Source of the DNA: Spirosoma montaniterrae
GTDB lineage: Bacteria > Bacteroidota > Bacteroidia > Cytophagales > Spirosomataceae
DNA: 64,000 nucleotides
Reading direction: 5' to 3'
Assembly: GCF_001988955.1 (NCBI RefSeq)
Contig: NZ_CP014263.1
Span: 3,938,001-4,002,000, forward strand
Shown one piece after another: positions 60,342 through 64,000 of this stretch. Both the position numbers and the translations under genes were made by a program. The notes below the pieces were generated by a model, which searched no databases, was not told the DNA's origin, and saw only the letters and a program-made list of their open reading frames with translations. Each line of letters begins with the position of its first letter. Position 1 is the stretch's first letter.

Positions 60342-60563
60342 ATGGTATCAGTAGTGTTTTTAGAAAAACTTACGTCTGCCGAACACCGCGTACTGCTCTG
60401 CTGCATGACCGACGATTCGTGTAAATAAATTGCCGACAAACTAAACCTGAGCGTTGAGACGGTGAAGACGCACCGCAAGAATATAGCCCACAAAGCCGGA
60501 ACGAAAGGTAAGGCCGAGTTCCGGCTTCTGCTGCGTCGGCTGGAGCAGGAAGCCGTATTGTGA
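60342..60563 (+). pseudogene. LuxR-type HTH gene with an in-frame nonsense codon
   Basis: The frame from ATG 60342 reads MVSVVFLEKLTSAEHRVLLC, CMTDDSCK, then TAA, then IADKLNLSVETVKTHRKN, IAHKAGTKGKAEFRLLLRRL and EQEAVL, stop. This is a complete stand-alone LuxR HTH of 73 codons, except that the codon expected to be Glu or Gln in K-[EQ]-I-A is TAA. A single G-to-T or C-to-T change explains it. Either the gene is recently inactivated or the base is an assembly error. Confidence 0.7.
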
Positions 60564-60565
60564 GA

Positions 60566-60875
60566 TTTCACCCCACCCCCGACCCCTCCCCGTTAGGGAG
60601 GGGAGGTTTACCCACAGAGCTGCGCTTTGGGTTTGTTTTCGTCGCATAGCGACCCAATATGTGTAGCTCCACAACCGTCTGAACCGCGTTTTCCGTCGCG
60701 TAGCGACCAAACCGATAGGGCGACTTGTTTGGTCGCTACGCGACGGAAAGCCCCGAGCGATGTTTGATGTCTACAGACATTGGGTCGCTATGCGACGGTT
60801 AGTCCCACACGGGTTTGTTGACCCAAGATGTGGGTAAACCTCACCGTTAGGGAGGAGCCGGGGGGTGGGGTCGTT
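60566..60875. repeat. Nested inverted-repeat element with C/G-rich outer arms
   Basis: Outer arms: ccccacccccgacccctcc at the left and gggggtggggtc at the right, plus gggaggggaggtttaccca against tgggtaaacctcac. Middle arms: gtcgcatagcgacccaat (60641-60658) against attgggtcgctatgcgac (60779-60796). Inner arms: ttccgtcgcgtagcgacc (60691-60708) against ggtcgctacgcgacggaa (60731-60748). Four copies of gtcgcRtagcgac or its complement result. The outer arms match the element at 40455-40566. Confidence 0.88.
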
Positions 60876-61326
60876 ACGGTTGTAGCAGGGCGGCTTTGAT
60901 ACGGTACGTTCGCTCTTCTGCGCCGTCGCGTTGACTGACAGTCATAAACAGGCTATCGGCCCGGCGCGTGGCTTCGCCCTGCAAAGCGGTTTTGTCGAGT
61001 TTCGGGGTTGAAGGTCTCAGGCGCAACCGATTGGGTGCCGGGTAGCCTGCCAACGGGCTGGGCAATGTGAGGTCACGCTGATAGAGCAGTACCGAAACCG
61101 AGTCGGGATGGCTACGCTGTGTAATCAGCACCGATACGCCCGCATACGTCTGTTGGGTAATTTGAGAGCCGGTGCCACGCTCAACGGCGACAATACCGAC
61201 ATAGCCGCCCAGAAACAATGAAGCCGATACCGCTGCCGACGGAGTAGGATCAGGGGCCGTGCAGCCAGTAAGCAGGAGTATTACACTACCGAGAGCGGGC
61301 AAAAATCGATTAGAACGGAACTTCAT
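60874..61326 (-). CDS. Small lipoprotein of unknown function
   Basis: 150 aa from ATG 61326. The lipobox LLLTGC gives an acylated Cys near residue 22. The mature part starts TAPDPTPSAAVSASLFLGGY and has alternating strands (TYAGVSVLITQRSHPDSVSV). No family recognised. Its stop codon lies at the edge of the nested repeat element, so the C-terminus could have been affected by the repeat. Confidence 0.7.
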   Translation of the reverse strand: MKFRSNRFLPALGSVILLLTGCTAPDPTPSAAVSASLFLGGYVGIVAVERGTGSQITQQTYAGVSVLITQRSHPDSVSVLLYQRDLTLPSPLAGYPAPNRLRLRPSTPKLDKTALQGEATRRADSLFMTVSQRDGAEERTYRIKAALLQP

Positions 61327-61464
61327 GATGTACATGGAGCCTACGGATTTTGGGCGTAAGCCGCTGTAAGAATAACGCCCGACAAGCCAATGTTCAAAGA
61401 CCAACAGCCCAATCTCACCCCAAATTCACCCCAAACGGTGGTGCGCGGTATGTAGCTACCCCCT

Positions 61465-61472
61465 TACCTTTG
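61465..61472 (+). promoter_or_regulatory. TAnnTTTG-type -7 box upstream of the 271-aa lipoprotein gene
   Basis: TACCTTTG, 30 bp before the start codon at 61503. The -33 element is weak. Confidence 0.4.
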
Positions 61473-61502
61473 TCCTAATCAACGGCCTAAGCCACGCTGC
61501 TT

Positions 61503-62318
61503 ATGAAATCGTTTATGCTCACCCTGCCCGCCTATTTCTTTCTTCTGCTTGTTACGGGCAGTTGTAAGAAGGAGGTCATTGACGAACCCGCCCCGAATCT
61601 GGCGAATTGCCGAATTGTGCGGGAGGTGTATAAATCGATTCAGACAACTGACAACAAGGATGAAATTGAAAAAATCGAAGTGGATGGAAGGACTGTTACT
61701 ATCGCTAAATATTGGGAGCGACGCTACACATACGACAAGGAAGGCAGATTATATACAGCCGCTGATTTTGTTTCTAATATTGAGGGATTTCGGACTCAAT
61801 ACACTTATCAAAAAGGTTATATTGTTGCATCCACAACTTTACGCGGAGCAACCAGCCAAGACACCATTTATTTAAATCCACAAGGATTAGCTATTGTCAA
61901 CACAGATAGTGTTCGTTACGATGAAAATGGATTTCCTGTAGAGTTCTATTTTAAAGAGATTACAGTTAGAAAAAATACATATGTGGATGATAACTTAACA
62001 ACAAGTCGTTACACTGTCTTGTTGGAAGACATTACAGACAAATATATATACAACACATCAAAGTTAAGCTTGCCAAATCTACATCCGTATTATGGTAAAC
62101 TAAGTAAAAATTTAATAATAGGTTATACTCAAACTGTAAATAATAGCAAGTACTATCCCGTTGGGTTAGTTTTTGAAAAAAACTACAAATACATCTTCGA
62201 CAAATTTGGAAGAGTATCCAGACGTCTTGCAAGTAGCAGGCGTATCAATCCCCTGTGGCCTTTTCAGGCTGACCCTGGCGGTGTTGGGATTACGGATTTC
62301 GAATACGATTGCCCCTAA
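61503..62318 (+). CDS. Hypothetical lipoprotein, AT-rich
   Basis: 271 aa. The lipobox LVTGSC gives an acylated Cys near residue 21. The mature part has YD-repeat-like strands (RRYTYDKEGRLYTAADFV, VRYDENGFPVEFYFKE, KYIFDKFGRVSRRL), as in DUF4595/RHS-like beta-sheet lipoproteins. Base composition from about 61650 to 62230 is clearly more AT-rich than the surroundings, hinting at transfer. Function unknown. Confidence 0.72.
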   Translation: MKSFMLTLPAYFFLLLVTGSCKKEVIDEPAPNLANCRIVREVYKSIQTTDNKDEIEKIEVDGRTVTIAKYWERRYTYDKEGRLYTAADFVSNIEGFRTQYTYQKGYIVASTTLRGATSQDTIYLNPQGLAIVNTDSVRYDENGFPVEFYFKEITVRKNTYVDDNLTTSRYTVLLEDITDKYIYNTSKLSLPNLHPYYGKLSKNLIIGYTQTVNNSKYYPVGLVFEKNYKYIFDKFGRVSRRLASSRRINPLWPFQADPGGVGITDFEYDCP

Positions 62319-62353
62319 ATAAGTTTTCCGCCTTTTCCTGACAACCTCATTTC

Positions 62354-62431
62354 ATGAGAAAACTTTCTCTGTTGTGTCTGGCCTTATGCGTGGTGTCGAA
62401 TCGTGCGCTGTGCAGGACACCTCCTTCATAA
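62354..62431 (+). pseudogene. Signal-peptide fragment of a secreted protein
   Basis: ATG 62354 opens a 25-codon frame that is a typical signal peptide (MRKLSLLCLALCVVSNRALC) followed by RTPPS and a stop. Nothing recognisable follows, so it looks like the start of a gene whose body has been lost. Confidence 0.4.
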
Positions 62432-62468
62432 AGGCTACTTTGCTAATCCCCCGCTCACAGACACTCAA

Positions 62469-62810
62469 TCAAACTGCTAAGGACTTAGCCTGCTTCTCGT
62501 GATTATATTTTTTTAAGTTTTGGTACAAAGATTTCCGTGCTTGACGATATTGTTTAACGCATTCATTAATAGAATCTTGATCAACGATAGAACTTCCAAT
62601 AGCTTTTTGTACTTTATGTATTTCGCTTATATCCTTTAAAGCCGAGTCAATTTTAATGTGGTTGGATTTGATTGACTTCACCAATTTTGAATGCCTATTC
62701 TCAGATTCCGTTGCAATTATTGTTTTTGTAATAACATTGAAAAACGGACAAAAGTTGTTTTCCAAACGATTATCACCACTATAGGTTTTGAACCCGCGCC
62801 GGTAGCTCAA
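62469..62810 (-). CDS. Possible 113-aa hypothetical protein
   Basis: AT-rich frame with a charged, helical C-terminal part (KSIKSNHIKIDSALKDISEI, then CVKQYRQARKSLYQNLKKYN). The codons near the start lie inside the hairpin at 62791-62834, so the nominal start is doubtful. It could be a truncated gene from the same AT-rich insertion as its neighbours. Not recognised. Confidence 0.4.
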   Translation of the reverse strand: MSYRRGFKTYSGDNRLENNFCPFFNVITKTIIATESENRHSKLVKSIKSNHIKIDSALKDISEIHKVQKAIGSSIVDQDSINECVKQYRQARKSLYQNLKKYNHEKQAKSLAV

Positions 62811-62834
62811 CCTTCGGCGCGGGTTGTGCTTTTT
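62791..62834 (+). terminator. Rho-independent terminator upstream of enolase
   Basis: Stem aacccgcgccg (62791-62801) against cggcgcgggtt (62815-62825), 13-nt loop, then gtgcttttt. It ends rightward transcription from the AT-rich patch before the enolase gene. The remaining 148 bp to the start codon are the enolase leader. Confidence 0.8.
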
Positions 62835-62901
62835 CGGGGTGGGTTTCCCGAAGTGTCCGGCGTATTTCGTTACTTTGCCGTCGGTAAAGATGCCCGCTTA
62901 A

Positions 62902-64000
<1,099 letters not shown>

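Noticed and set aside
62791..62825. tRNA gene suggested by ggtagctcaaccttc
   Set aside because: The segment is only the loop of a terminator stem; no acceptor, D or anticodon arms can be drawn around it.

Overview
The window looks like chromosomal DNA from a Bacteroidota bacterium of the order Cytophagales, most like Spirosoma and its relatives. The grounds are moderate GC, the Bacteroidota-type fused nucleotidyltransferase/hexapeptide GlmU-family protein, a eukaryote-like NrdB, several Bacteroidota-only domains (DUF6624-like, DUF6934-like), TAnnTTTG promoter boxes, and curli genes of the Bacteroidota type. Species cannot be fixed from the sequence alone.

Layout. 1-2.2 kb: a response regulator/thioredoxin-reductase fusion (cut by the window edge) and a cyclic-nucleotide-domain histidine kinase. 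2.2-6.8 kb: accessory genes (ChaN-like protein, DUF6624-like protein, AAC(3)-family acetyltransferase, a PIN toxin with its partner, an unknown protein). 6.9-14.5 kb: housekeeping-like genes (GlmU-family protein, DNA polymerase III delta', a RimK ligase with its retropepsin-like partner, an ECF sigma factor, a membrane HTH regulator, a TIGR01777 epimerase). These are separated by unusual palindromic arrays of short tandem repeats. 14.7-18.3 kb: an enolase-superfamily enzyme divergent from two exported RraA-like proteins.

19.2-37.5 kb is the centrepiece, an 18-kb curli (functional amyloid) locus on one strand. Nine exported curlin-repeat proteins (131 to 718 aa) are followed by csgE, csgF, a csgG with a beta-barrel-like extension, and a beta-propeller lipoprotein. 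CsgG, CsgF and CsgE would form the outer-membrane secretion channel, its extracellular cap and its periplasmic adaptor. The nine repeat proteins would be the fibre subunits, probably co-assembling, with the 203-aa and 131-aa members as nucleator or anchor candidates. Five of the long subunits share a central aromatic/acidic module and five share a C-terminal N-G-[VA]-T-P or related tail. No csgD or csgC is visible.

37.5-43.4 kb: recX, a glycosyltransferase, an M48 metallopeptidase lipoprotein, a methyltransferase, an exported sulfatase and a DUF4258/DUF2283 pair. 43.5-47.5 kb: nrdB, then a TnpB-only IS200/IS605-type element lying between the remnants of a PIN toxin-antitoxin module, then an Uma2-family nuclease-like gene. 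47.6-51.1 kb: a convergent LuxR-type regulator and TPR histidine kinase, then a TonB-C-terminal-domain protein and a micro-ORF behind a striking double dyad. 51.1-64 kb: uvrA, an SDR, a membrane protein, an amidohydrolase, gltA and recA (convergent across a 71-bp palindrome), several small or broken genes in an AT-richer patch with a nested inverted-repeat element, and the first part of enolase.

The main candidates for new biology are the expanded multi-subunit curli locus with its modified CsgG, and the recurring intergenic palindromes built from short tandem repeats.
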